Both the position numbers and the translations under genes were made by a program. Shown here in pieces: positions 25,938-34,740 of a DNA stretch of 64,000 nt. Position 1 is the first letter of the stretch. Each line of letters starts with the position of its first letter. Source of the stretch: Deltaproteobacteria bacterium (GTDB lineage: Bacteria > Myxococcota_C > UBA6777). The DNA lies in assembly GCA_006226375.1 (NCBI GenBank), contig SBHC01000085.1:1-64000 (forward strand), in the 5' to 3' direction. The notes under the pieces were generated by a model. It made no database searches. It was not told the DNA's origin and saw only the letters and a program-made list of their open reading frames with translations.

Positions 25938-26520
25938 CGTGGCCTCCTTAGGCTCTCAAACACAAGTCATTGTATGCGTTGGGGGGACGGCTTTTCAACT
26001 CGTTCCCCGTATTCTTTTGTTTTACGAGGACCCCTTATAACATGAACTGACATCGTATGCCTACTGTCCATCCATGTCGTTTGCTGTTCCGTTCGGGTTT
26101 CTTTCCTAAGCAAGTTGTGTGCCACTCCTGACGCTTTGATAGGCTTCTTTGTTTCAGATGTGAAGCGGTGGTCGAAAATCCTTGTGATGTACGTCACTCT
26201 CAACCGAACAGTCTTAAATCAGGTTGCATCATCACCAAAGCGTTTGTGAGAAAAAAGTCTCCATCGGAGTAACGCTTATCCATTCTGGCGGCGAAGTGGG
26301 AAAAAGGTGCACCACGATCGACGCCCTTTGTGGAACAAGTTCCACACCATTTGAGGAATGTGGGTCCCGCATTCATCGTTTGGAAGAGTGTTCATAGCCC
26401 AAGTCACTTGGGGTTGCAAGAGTTGGATTCTGTAGAGACAGAGATAGACGGATCCCCTACAATCGTTTATAGTGTCCAACGCTTCGAGTTTGTGGCGATA
26501 GATAACTTCGAGAGTGCGAC
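25938..26520. other. 583-bp intergenic region between divergent envelope genes
   Basis: No convincing gene on either strand. It must hold the promoters of the barrel gene (leftward) and the Omp85 gene (rightward). Two palindromes at 26329-26346 and 26356-26374 are the only structured elements I can see. Confidence 0.6.
26329..26346. promoter_or_regulatory. Perfect 18-bp palindrome, possible operator
   Basis: TGTGGAACAAGTTCCACA has perfect 8-bp arms around AA. It lies 175 bp upstream of the Omp85 start. A second, imperfect palindrome GAATGTGGGTCCCGCATTC (26356-26374, one mismatch) begins 10 bp further on. The pair resembles regulator binding sites; no regulator gene is adjacent. Confidence 0.5.
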
Positions 26521-29214
26521 GTGGGCATTAGTGATTGGATGACTTCAGGGCCCTCTGAGGGAGGTTCCTCACATTCCTGTTCTAACTGGATGAAATCTTG
26601 CACTGGCCCATGTCAGTTGTCGAAGCCGCAGTGCATCTGCTGCGAGGGAAAACAGAACATCCGCAAGAGATTGCAGAGAACGGGTTTCTTCTGGCTGCTC
26701 GCGTCCTTTCTTCCTATGAGCTTGGCTTGTTTGCTCTTGGGATTGTCTGTGTCAGGCTGTGTCCGGGTCAGGAAGTCTCTGCTGGAGCCTACCAAGACCG
26801 TGAAGGTGATCTGGGACATCAAGTTCGATATCTATGATCGAAACCCCAAAACAGCGCACCTGTGCCCCCGAGATGTCTTGGGTCTTCCAGCTCTCCAGAA
26901 AGACAAGAAGGGCAAAGGCTCCAAGGCTGCTGCCACAAAACAGTCCTCATCTGCTGCAAAACAAGCAAAGAACAAGAGTAAGAAACCTCCCAAGTATGTT
27001 GTGTCTAGCTCAGAGCTGCTGGGAGCGATGGAGTCGTCAGCGACTTCAACATTGACAGCGGCGACGCGCTTTGTGGGGAAGTATCGTCAGTACGATCGGC
27101 AGATTGTGGAAGCTGACGTTCGTCGTCTGAAGAAATTGTACCGGAATTTTGGATTCTTTCGGACCAAAGTTTTTCCGTTTGAACCCAAGAAAGATCTGCG
27201 GATCCTGGCGCAAAACAACGCCTACCGTGAGTTCCAGAGAATTCAAATTCGGGTCCGGATCTGCGAAGGACCGCAGGCCCAAATCCGCAAACGATTGATC
27301 TCCTGGACGCCCAAGCAGCCTGAGATCAAAGAGCTGCTGGAAAAGCTTCCGCTCAAGCCCAACGACCGCTTTACAACTTCGAGTTACAACGATCTGAAAG
27401 CGGAGCTGTCTTCCCGTCTGCAGAACAACAGCTACGTTCTGAACCGTGTGAAGGGCCTGGTTGTGGTGTCCCGAGATCGACGTTGGGTTGATGTTCGGCT
27501 TTGGGTTCGCCCTGGTCCTGCCTGTATCTTCGGGCCTTTTCGGGTCATCCCTGATCCCGACGTGAAGAAGCGCCGTGTCTCCCAGTCGTTGATCGAGAGG
27601 TTTATCTCCTACGATGCAAAACAGGGGAAGCCTTTCTCCTTTGATGTGCTGTCTCGTCTTCAAAGCAGCCTCTTTGCGCTTGGAGTGTTCCGGGTTGTGA
27701 ACGTGAAGCCCGATGTTGCGCGCGCCCGCGAGATGCTCCAAGAAGCTGAAGCCAATGGGAAGGCCATGCCCAAACAATTGGCCGTTCCCGTCATTGTCGA
27801 AGTGAAGGAAGACCTCTTCCAGTTGATCAAGCTGGGTTTTGGCTTTGTGATCGATGGGCAACGCAGTCAGATCGAGGGAAGTCTGGGGTGGACCTTTCTC
27901 CACTTCTTTGGTGGGTTCCGCGAGCTGAACTTGCAGTTCGCGCCGGGTTGGGCGTTTCTTCCCGACATTGTCAGACGGTTCGACAATGGCCCTGAAATCA
28001 ACGCTTCCATCGGCTTTAAACAGCCTATCTTTATGGATCGCAAGGCCGAGTTTGGCGCCCGGGTGCTGTACCGCCGAGCGGAAGAAATTGGGACGGCCGA
28101 CTTCCAAACACTGACTCCTTCGATATGGTTCAGTCGCCCGATCTGGGGCAAGCTCACAGGTCGGATCAGCTACAATGTAGAGTTGGCGTTTGGCGTTCAG
28201 AATCCCATTACATTGGAGCGGGAGGACTACATTCTCAGCTACTTGGAGCAACAGATTGCTCTCGATCTTCGGGACAATCCATTGATCCCAACCAAGGGCA
28301 TTTACTTCTCTCTTACGATGCAGCAAGCGTTTGGAGGTACTTTCACCTACTTCAAAGGAGTGGGGGACTTCCGCTTCTACATTCCCATCCCCATCAGCAA
28401 AAACTTCCGTCCTGTGATCGCTGGTCGGATGCTGTATGGTGTGATGTTTTCTATGCGGAACGAAGACCGCACAGGAAAGGAAGAGCTGCCTTATTCGTTG
28501 TCAGATATCCTTCGCCAGAGCCCTCTCACCCAACGTCTGTTTTCGGGTGGAGCGAACAGTGTTCGTGGCTGGACAGAACGTTACTTGGGTCCGCTGTCAT
28601 GCCGGATTCAAGAACGACAGCGGCGCTTGGAGCGACAGGAAGAGGTGATCCAGCAAAACGGAAAAACAGTGCGACGTGTCCGGACCATCCAGCAAGACAC
28701 CCAACGCACCATACCTGTTGAGCAAGATCGTATTCAGCGCTCTGCCCAAGAGCTTGTCAATCGCGTCACATCCATCGGGAGTGCCTGCCGTGCAGCGGCC
28801 GTTCGGGTTCAACAGGCGCGCATGCAAGACCTCGCCAATCGCCGCAGCGGTTTACCCCAAGACCAGCGGGAAGGGGTTGTCTTGCTGCCTGGTGAACAAC
28901 AACTGCAAGTGGTTCCAGTGGGCGGTCAACAGCTTTTGGAAGCTGCGTTGGAGTTTCGGATTCCCCTCTCGTTTTTGCTCAGCAACTTGAGTATGGTGTT
29001 GTTCGCCGATATGGGCGCGATGCAGGTGAAGGCGCAGTTTGAAGACGCGCGCGAGCTGATTCCCAGCGTCAGCTTTGGTGGAGGCTTCCGTTTCTATATT
29101 GCTCGGATTGGTGCGTTACGCCTGGACTTTGCTCATCGTTTGTTTCCGGATCAAACACGCTATCCTCTCCAACAGGCATGGCAGATTCACTTCTCCTTTG
29201 GTGAAGCATTTTAA
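26521..29214 (+). CDS. Omp85-family outer-membrane assembly/translocation protein (BamA/TamA-like)
   Basis: 897 residues from GTG 26521 (GAGAG six bases upstream); the start is uncertain because ~50 residues precede the hydrophobic signal. The signal ends LGLSVSGC (Cys80), a possible lipobox. After a Lys-rich linker, POTRA-like domains lie about residues 180-470 (YDRQIVEADVRRLKKLY; IFGPFRVIPD). The barrel follows with FSGGANSVRGWTERYLGP, matching the conserved SVRG region of the Omp85 barrel, and ends in LRLDFAHRLF and a terminal Phe. Between the SVRG motif and the next strands is a coiled-coil insert of ~85 residues rich in Gln/Arg (RIQERQRRLERQEEVIQQ). It should insert or translocate proteins at the outer membrane. 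Confidence 0.85.
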   Translation: MGISDWMTSGPSEGGSSHSCSNWMKSCTGPCQLSKPQCICCEGKQNIRKRLQRTGFFWLLASFLPMSLACLLLGLSVSGCVRVRKSLLEPTKTVKVIWDIKFDIYDRNPKTAHLCPRDVLGLPALQKDKKGKGSKAAATKQSSSAAKQAKNKSKKPPKYVVSSSELLGAMESSATSTLTAATRFVGKYRQYDRQIVEADVRRLKKLYRNFGFFRTKVFPFEPKKDLRILAQNNAYREFQRIQIRVRICEGPQAQIRKRLISWTPKQPEIKELLEKLPLKPNDRFTTSSYNDLKAELSSRLQNNSYVLNRVKGLVVVSRDRRWVDVRLWVRPGPACIFGPFRVIPDPDVKKRRVSQSLIERFISYDAKQGKPFSFDVLSRLQSSLFALGVFRVVNVKPDVARAREMLQEAEANGKAMPKQLAVPVIVEVKEDLFQLIKLGFGFVIDGQRSQIEGSLGWTFLHFFGGFRELNLQFAPGWAFLPDIVRRFDNGPEINASIGFKQPIFMDRKAEFGARVLYRRAEEIGTADFQTLTPSIWFSRPIWGKLTGRISYNVELAFGVQNPITLEREDYILSYLEQQIALDLRDNPLIPTKGIYFSLTMQQAFGGTFTYFKGVGDFRFYIPIPISKNFRPVIAGRMLYGVMFSMRNEDRTGKEELPYSLSDILRQSPLTQRLFSGGANSVRGWTERYLGPLSCRIQERQRRLERQEEVIQQNGKTVRRVRTIQQDTQRTIPVEQDRIQRSAQELVNRVTSIGSACRAAAVRVQQARMQDLANRRSGLPQDQREGVVLLPGEQQLQVVPVGGQQLLEAALEFRIPLSFLLSNLSMVLFADMGAMQVKAQFEDARELIPSVSFGGGFRFYIARIGALRLDFAHRLFPDQTRYPLQQAWQIHFSFGEAF

Positions 29215-29270
29215 CGAGCGCGTTTCATTCCGAATCTCTAACTTTTCATTCCATACACAGGTGAATTGCA

Positions 29271-30281
29271 ATGAGCTACCACTTGATCATTCCTGCAGCG
29301 GGCCAGGGGCTTCGCGCGTATCCCTTTACTGGATTTGGGACCACGCCCAAGCCTTTTGTGGCGATGGGCTCCAAAACGGTCTTTGATTACATCATGGAAG
29401 AGGCGTTAGCCTCTGATGTCTCCAGCTTGTCCCTGATTGTGTCTGAACGTTCGGGTGGAGCCGCTGTGTACGAGCGTTACTTTGACCCGTTCCGCGACAA
29501 TCCTTCGTTGCGTGAGACGCTGGGCAAGAAGCTTCCAGAGGTCCTGCCCGCCATTGATGCCGTGAGCGGTCTTGAGGTGGATTACGTTGACCAGGTTGAG
29601 CCGCTGGGCTTTGGTCATGCTGTTGGGCTGGCCTGGCCTTCTATCGATGCGTCGTCCTGTGAAGGTGTTCTGGTCGCTTTGGGTGATGATCTTGTGTGTG
29701 GCAGTTTTCCTGGTATGAAACAACTCGTCGAAGTTCACAAGCAAGTCGGCGGTATGGTGTTTATGGTTGACGAAGTGACCCGCGAAGGTGCCAAGCGGTT
29801 TGGTGTGGCTCAATTGGGCAAGACCTTGGAGGTCGAAGGCTCCTGCCGCGAGGCGTTTGAGGTCACCGAGGTGGTAGAGAAACCCCAAGACCCCAAACCC
29901 AATGTGATCAACGGAGAAGAACGTTACTTTGCTGTGGTCGGCCGCTATCTGTTGGAGGTGGAGGATCTCAAGTTCCTCGCCGAACAAAACCCAACCCCAG
30001 GCAAAGAGCTAGACTTCACGCCTTTGTTTGCTCGAAAAGTTGAGCAAGGACGGCTGACCGCGATCCTACCTGACGGTCGGTTCTGCACCGTGGGCAATTC
30101 TACAGATCTGCAGAAGTCCAACATTCGCTTTGCTCTTGAGCCTTTCCGCCAGGGCGGGCGAGCGGACCTGGTCCAAGAAACATTGGATGCCTTGATTGAT
30201 GTGGGTGCTTTGACCTACAAAGAGGGTTCCTGGCACATTGATCCGACTTTGAAGACCCCAGCGGTCTCCAACGACAAATAG
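29271..30281 (+). CDS. galU: UTP--glucose-1-phosphate uridylyltransferase-like nucleotidyltransferase
   Basis: 336 residues, slightly longer than GalU (~300). The nucleotide-binding loop is IPAAGQGLRAYPFTGFGTTP followed by KPF, which replaces the canonical GXGTR-X-LP-X-TK; then FDYIMEEAL, VDQVEPLGFGHAVGLA and LGDDLV (the metal-binding GDD), all characteristic of GalU. The enzyme makes UDP-glucose for envelope polysaccharides from UTP and glucose-1-phosphate. The divergent loop leaves room for another sugar-phosphate substrate. AGGTGA six bases upstream supports the start. It follows the Omp85 gene by 56 bp and precedes the TldD-like gene by 36 bp. Confidence 0.72.
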   Translation: MSYHLIIPAAGQGLRAYPFTGFGTTPKPFVAMGSKTVFDYIMEEALASDVSSLSLIVSERSGGAAVYERYFDPFRDNPSLRETLGKKLPEVLPAIDAVSGLEVDYVDQVEPLGFGHAVGLAWPSIDASSCEGVLVALGDDLVCGSFPGMKQLVEVHKQVGGMVFMVDEVTREGAKRFGVAQLGKTLEVEGSCREAFEVTEVVEKPQDPKPNVINGEERYFAVVGRYLLEVEDLKFLAEQNPTPGKELDFTPLFARKVEQGRLTAILPDGRFCTVGNSTDLQKSNIRFALEPFRQGGRADLVQETLDALIDVGALTYKEGSWHIDPTLKTPAVSNDK

Positions 30282-30317
30282 GGACTCGGAGATCCCGCTG
30301 CAAAGAGGAGAACGTGA

Positions 30318-32300
30318 ATGCTCGTACGTCATATCGCGCAACTCATGGTGTTGGGCTTGGCCCTCACGAGTTGGAGCGTCGCAGGGCGCGTAGAAGCTGC
30401 TCCTGCGAAGGCTACCTCGCGGCCTGTGGCTGCGCCGAAAGCTGCGAAGAAAGCTGCCAAACCAGCCAAGGCGGCACCGAAAGCAACCAAAAAGCTCTCT
30501 GCGTTTGACAAAGAAGCTTCCACTGTCAAGGAATGGCGCGACTTTCTCGTCAGTCAACTGCAGCGGTACTGGAAGATCCTGCGAAAGCGCAAGCCTCCCC
30601 GTGTGTATTACATGCGGTATGAGATGCAACGTGCACGGCAGGTCAATGTGGCGGCAAGGGACGGCGTGATCGTCACCTCGTCCGACAACCGCAAAAGCCC
30701 AAAGCATCGCTTGAATGTGTCGGTGCGTGTCGGCAACTACAAGCTCGATAGCTCGGGTAATGAAGGATACGACTGGAAGGCATTCCGTAGCTTCATCCCT
30801 GTGTACGGACGTCTTCCGGCGAAGCTCGACCAATCCTCGCTGCGAAAAATGCTCTGGCGCATGACTGACTTCCAGGTGCGGCGGCACATGGCGCAGTACC
30901 ATCGCAAGCGATACGTCCGAAGCTTGAAGGTTGAGATCAAAGACAAAAGCGGTGACTTCTCGAAAGAACCCGCTGTGGTCCTGGAGCAGCTACCTCCTGT
31001 CGTCACCTTCGCCAAGAAAAAGTGGAGCCGGATTGTCCGCAATGTGTCGGCCTTCTCGCTGAAAAACTTGAGGGTGATTCGTTCCGGGATTGTGGTTTCT
31101 GCTTCCCAGGACCTGCGCATTCTTGTGGATAGCAACGGCGCCCGAGTCATCCGGCACAAAACTCTCTACAAGTACACCATTCAAATCAACTATCTATCGG
31201 CCAAGAAGAACGAGGTCTACACCAACTATCGAGTCGGCTACGTTGACGCAGAGTCGAAGCTTCCTTCGGAAAAAGAGTTCAAAGAGTTGATGCGCAAAAC
31301 GCTGCAGGAAGTGGTCGATCAGGGCAACGCTCCGGAAGGTGAGCCTGTTGAAGCTCCGGCCATTGTGCTTCCTGGCGTGGCTGGCGTCCTGTTTCATGAG
31401 GCGTTGGGCCACCGCTTGGAAGCCCAACGTATGCTCAACGAAGATGACGGTCGGACGTTCCGAAAGAAAATTGGCAAGAAGGTGATCCCCACGTTCTTGT
31501 CTGTGTACGATGATCCCACCTTGAAAGAGTGGCGCGGGACTCCTCTGAACGGTCACTATCTTGTGGACGAACAAGGGGTTCGAACCTCACGTGTGACCTT
31601 AATCAAAGACGGGATCTTGCGTGGGTTTTTGATGTCGCGAAAGCCCATTGACAAGTTCAAACACTCCAACGGTCACGGCCGTGGGTTGTTTGGTCGGACT
31701 CCTTTCAGTCGAATGGGGAACCTGCTGATCAAAAGCCAGCGCGAGTACAACCTCAAGAAGCTCAAGGCTATGTTGCTCGCTGAAGCGCGTCGCCAAGGCA
31801 AACCCTACGCCTTTATCATCTCCCGCTCTTCTGGTGGTTACACACACACCGGTTCGTACGGCATCCAGTCGTTCAAGAACCAGCCCAAGGTTGTGTTGCG
31901 CATTGATGTGAAGACCGGAAAGTCAAGGCTTGTCAAAGGACTGGAAATTATCGGGACTCCCTTGACCGTGGTCAACAACATCATCGCAACAGGCAAGGAC
32001 TACGGTGTCTTCAACGGCGTTTGTGGTGCTGAGTCCGGTTGGGTGCCTGTGTCTGCCATCGCACCAAGCGTGTTGCTCAAGACCATCGAATTGCAGCGCA
32101 TCAGCATCACCCAGCGAAAGTTTTACAAGCTCGCTCCCCCGCCGGCGCTGGCTCCCAAAGCGAAGAAGGCCAGCAAGAAAGCTGCAAAGGCCGCGAAGAA
32201 AAAGCCAGCAACCAAAGCCAAAGTCGCAAAGCCTGCGAAGAAGGACGAGAAGAAAGCTCCTGCTGCAAAGCGACCGGCGCCGCGGAAGGCTGACAAGTAA
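30318..32300 (+). CDS. Exported TldD/PmbA-family metallopeptidase-like protein
   Basis: 660 residues. An N-terminal signal (HIAQLMVLGLALTSWSVAG) precedes an Ala/Lys-rich linker. The TldD-type zinc motif HEALGH is at residues 360-365 in GVLFHEALGHRLEAQRM, and the typical C-terminal half follows (GGYTHTGSYGIQSF, VVNNIIATGKDYGVF). Cytoplasmic TldD acts with TldE as a heterodimer that degrades peptides; no tldE is nearby and this one carries a signal peptide, so it probably acts in the periplasm as a homodimer or alone. The last ~55 residues are an Ala/Lys repeat tail (KKAAKAAKKKP). AGAGGAG seven bases upstream fixes the ATG. Confidence 0.8.
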   Translation: MLVRHIAQLMVLGLALTSWSVAGRVEAAPAKATSRPVAAPKAAKKAAKPAKAAPKATKKLSAFDKEASTVKEWRDFLVSQLQRYWKILRKRKPPRVYYMRYEMQRARQVNVAARDGVIVTSSDNRKSPKHRLNVSVRVGNYKLDSSGNEGYDWKAFRSFIPVYGRLPAKLDQSSLRKMLWRMTDFQVRRHMAQYHRKRYVRSLKVEIKDKSGDFSKEPAVVLEQLPPVVTFAKKKWSRIVRNVSAFSLKNLRVIRSGIVVSASQDLRILVDSNGARVIRHKTLYKYTIQINYLSAKKNEVYTNYRVGYVDAESKLPSEKEFKELMRKTLQEVVDQGNAPEGEPVEAPAIVLPGVAGVLFHEALGHRLEAQRMLNEDDGRTFRKKIGKKVIPTFLSVYDDPTLKEWRGTPLNGHYLVDEQGVRTSRVTLIKDGILRGFLMSRKPIDKFKHSNGHGRGLFGRTPFSRMGNLLIKSQREYNLKKLKAMLLAEARRQGKPYAFIISRSSGGYTHTGSYGIQSFKNQPKVVLRIDVKTGKSRLVKGLEIIGTPLTVVNNIIATGKDYGVFNGVCGAESGWVPVSAIAPSVLLKTIELQRISITQRKFYKLAPPPALAPKAKKASKKAAKAAKKKPATKAKVAKPAKKDEKKAPAAKRPAPRKADK

Positions 32301-32341
32301 AACGACCTGGGTAGAAATAGCCTAGAGTTCTGGAGGTTTTG

Positions 32342-32926
32342 ATGTTTCGTTTGGGTTTGTTGTTCATCGCAGTGACGTCGTTGGAGCTTGCTTTGCTCCT
32401 GGAAGTGGGACGTCGCATGGGGTGGGGCGCAACCATTGGTTTGATCTTTTTCACGGGGTTTTTAGGGGCGTATCTCGCACGTCAACAAGGCTTTCGTGTG
32501 TTGCGTGAGATTCAATTGACCATGCAGCGTGGTGAAATGCCTGCCACAGAGATCCTCCATGGGGTTTGTGTGTTGTTGGCGGGTGCGTTCCTTGTCACGC
32601 CAGGCTTGCTCACCGACGTGTTTGGATTCTTGCTGCTGTTTCCTCCCTTCCGAGTGTTGCTGCTGCGAGGTATGCGCAAGCGGATCGAAGGTTGGGTCAA
32701 AAACAACATGGTCGTGGTCCAAATGCAGCCTGATGGAACGATGGGGTACTCCGGTCCTGGAGGCCAAGGGCCACACTCTGGCGGGTTTCAAGGGCCACGC
32801 TCGGGTGGGTTTCAAGGACCCCGCTCAGGTGGTCCTCATGTGTACAACGCCGATGGTGATATCCACGTGTATGACGCGACTCCGAAAGAGCCCAAATCGA
32901 AGGACCCCAAGGAGCCCCAATCGTGA
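32342..32926 (+). CDS. fxsA: FxsA-family membrane protein
   Basis: 194 residues from ATG 32342 (GGAGG five bases upstream). Hydrophobic helices occupy residues ~2-20, 25-45 and 72-100, with the family pattern GMGWGATIGLIFFTGFLG-like segment, LTPGLLTDVFGFLLLFPPFR and a following basic motif. FxsA is a small cytoplasmic-membrane protein; in E. coli its overexpression relieves exclusion of phage T7 by F plasmid. The C-terminal ~70 residues are extra: Gly/Pro/Ser-rich with two tandem GPRSGGFQ units and an acidic/Lys end. It lies between the TldD-like gene and a sensor kinase-like gene in the same direction. Confidence 0.85.
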   Translation: MFRLGLLFIAVTSLELALLLEVGRRMGWGATIGLIFFTGFLGAYLARQQGFRVLREIQLTMQRGEMPATEILHGVCVLLAGAFLVTPGLLTDVFGFLLLFPPFRVLLLRGMRKRIEGWVKNNMVVVQMQPDGTMGYSGPGGQGPHSGGFQGPRSGGFQGPRSGGPHVYNADGDIHVYDATPKEPKSKDPKEPQS

Positions 32927-32957
32927 ACCCTAGGCTGCTTCGAGAGAGGGCTCATTG

Positions 32958-33506
32958 ATGGTCGCAAACCCCCTTATCGAGAGGGAAGAGCGATACGGAG
33001 CCTTCCTGATCCAACAACTCAACCAGGGCAAGCTGAACCGAGCGTTTTTGGAGCAAATGCTGCATCACTTCTCGGTCCATCGCTATTGCTTTGAAACTGT
33101 CGCAGAACGGACAGATATTCATTTTATGCGAGCGACAGTGGTGTGGGTTCTACAAGAGTGGTTTGACTTGGCCAACGAAACCGTGGATGATTTGATCCTC
33201 GTTTACGAAGAGGTGGTAGCCAATGTCCTGCGTCACTCGTACCAAGCTCATGAAGCGAAGTGGCTGCGGTACTGCCTGATTCGTGACCAGCGCGACTTGA
33301 TTCTCACGGTTGTGGATCGCGGCGCAGCGGGTCGAAATCCGGCGTTGGTGGAACGGTTTGCGAGCATCTCTCGGGAAGGCCGTCCTCCTCTCCAGCACCG
33401 TGGCGGCCTGGGCCTTTATCTGATGAAGCGGATCATGGATGAGATTGAATATCATCCCGGTGGACCCGAGAACATCATAACCATGCGGAAAGTTTGCTTT
33501 GCCTGA
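32958..33506 (+). CDS. RsbW-like serine kinase / anti-sigma factor (HATPase fold)
   Basis: 182 residues from ATG 32958; a TTG immediately before is also in frame. The GHKL ATPase motifs are present: N box VYEEVVANVLRHSY, G1-like VVDRGAAG and G2 region GGLGLYLMKRIMDEIEY. It lacks a histidine phosphoacceptor domain, so it belongs to the RsbW/SpoIIAB group, which binds and inhibits a sigma factor or a partner protein and phosphorylates a STAS antagonist. The STAS protein is encoded 86 bp downstream, making a partner pair. No sigma factor gene is in the vicinity, so the target is probably encoded elsewhere or is not a sigma factor. Confidence 0.83.
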   Translation: MVANPLIEREERYGAFLIQQLNQGKLNRAFLEQMLHHFSVHRYCFETVAERTDIHFMRATVVWVLQEWFDLANETVDDLILVYEEVVANVLRHSYQAHEAKWLRYCLIRDQRDLILTVVDRGAAGRNPALVERFASISREGRPPLQHRGGLGLYLMKRIMDEIEYHPGGPENIITMRKVCFA

Positions 33507-33592
33507 TTCTCTCTCTTGGTTCTAGCAAGAGGCGAATGACGGCAAATGTTGGGGAGTGTTAGAACTCCCAAAGAGAAAGAAGGAATCATACG

Positions 33593-33940
33593 ATGAGTAA
33601 GCTGAGCATCCGGTGGGAACAACACGGTTATGTGCTCACCCTGTTTCTGTCAGGCTCTCTCGACTCCGATACATCCGACCAATTTGACCAGTACATGACC
33701 CAATTGATTGAGGTCGGACATCGTTGGTTGGTTGTGGATCTGGCCGAGCTCGAATACGTCAGCAGCGCAGGCGTCGGGGTTCTGGTGGGAAGCGTGAACG
33801 AGCTCCAAGAGAACAACGGTGACCTGCGGCTCTCGGCTGTTCCTTCTAAGATCTCACGCGTCCTGGAGATGCTCTTTCTCTTGGACCTGTTCCAAATCTT
33901 TCCAGACCAAGCCCACGCCGTCACCAGTTACAACGGATAG
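33593..33940 (+). CDS. STAS-domain anti-sigma factor antagonist
   Basis: 115 residues, the size of a single STAS domain. The family motif is at LEYVSSAGVGVLVG, and by alignment with RsbV/SpoIIAA Ser58 is the expected phosphoacceptor. Unphosphorylated STAS antagonists bind the RsbW-like kinase and release its target. AAGGAA about seven bases upstream supports the start. It pairs with the preceding kinase-like gene; the regulated target is not visible in this window. Confidence 0.85.
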   Translation: MSKLSIRWEQHGYVLTLFLSGSLDSDTSDQFDQYMTQLIEVGHRWLVVDLAELEYVSSAGVGVLVGSVNELQENNGDLRLSAVPSKISRVLEMLFLLDLFQIFPDQAHAVTSYNG

Positions 33941-33976
33941 CTCGCCCACAACTCCCTCGACAGCGTCCCTCTGTGC

Positions 33977-34729
33977 TTAGAACTTCCCTGACATCATCAC
34001 TCCGCCACCGTTGGGAATCACAACGGGCCCAACACGCACGCTGGACCAAAATTGTGAACCTTTGGACGGTGGGGCGTTTTGGAACTGCATCCGCATCTCC
34101 CGAGACACAGCATTCATCGCGTTGTAGTGCTTCAGGTTGAGCCACCCCACCACATTGAACACGACATGAAGGACGGTTGTGCCAAGAAGGCTCCATCCAG
34201 AAACCATGGAGAGCCCAGGGATTCCTCCCGCGAGAATTGCAACTCCACCGGCCAGCGAAGCCACTCCCAACAACAGCCCAGTGACCCCTGCAAACGTACT
34301 GGGTCGCCACCACATGAACGCGGAGGCCACGGTGAGAAAGAGGGACGCTCCTCCTGCCACAAGGCCTTCTCCCGCGAGTCGGAGAGGTGAGTTGGGGTCT
34401 GGATCTGTGTCGGAGCTTTGCACTGCCACACCAGTGATGACAATCGCAAGCCCACCCACCAAGCTGATCCCAAAGGGAGCAGGGGTTCGCAACAGCCAGG
34501 GGCGTTTCTTCTTTTTCTGTTGCTCTCTTTTGATGACGCCTGGGATTTGCGGCTTCAACTCAGGCGATGTTCGTGGTTTGGGGTTAGAGGCTTTGCCGTC
34601 TTTGGGTTGGGAAGAAGGGGATACGCGGGGAAGCGTCTTGGGCCTCAGGTCCATGGATTCTGCGGACCAGGCTGCCGTAGAGAGACCCAAACACAACACA
34701 CTGCTTAGGAAGAACACAAGGGGTTTCAT
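33977..34729 (-). CDS. Membrane protein with signal peptide and basic linker, function unknown
   Basis: 250 residues from ATG 34729 (a GTG one codon earlier is also in frame). The signal sequence (FFLSSVLCLGLSTAAWS) is followed by a Pro/Lys-rich linker with a basic run (KREQQKKKKRPW) and then four or five hydrophobic, Gly-rich helices (FGISLVGGLAIVITGVAV; VTGLLLGVASLAGGVAI). The C-terminus is polar. It begins 11 bp after the Cys-rich lipoprotein gene 34741-35649 ends and is the last gene of the long minus-strand run. Family unknown. Confidence 0.68.
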   Translation of the reverse strand: MKPLVFFLSSVLCLGLSTAAWSAESMDLRPKTLPRVSPSSQPKDGKASNPKPRTSPELKPQIPGVIKREQQKKKKRPWLLRTPAPFGISLVGGLAIVITGVAVQSSDTDPDPNSPLRLAGEGLVAGGASLFLTVASAFMWWRPSTFAGVTGLLLGVASLAGGVAILAGGIPGLSMVSGWSLLGTTVLHVVFNVVGWLNLKHYNAMNAVSREMRMQFQNAPPSKGSQFWSSVRVGPVVIPNGGGVMMSGKF

Positions 34730-34740
34730 CACGAGGTAGT

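Noticed and set aside
26330-26542. Short plus-strand frame in the 583-bp gap
   Set aside because: It overlaps the palindromes and the Omp85 start region, has no ribosome site and no recognisable protein features.
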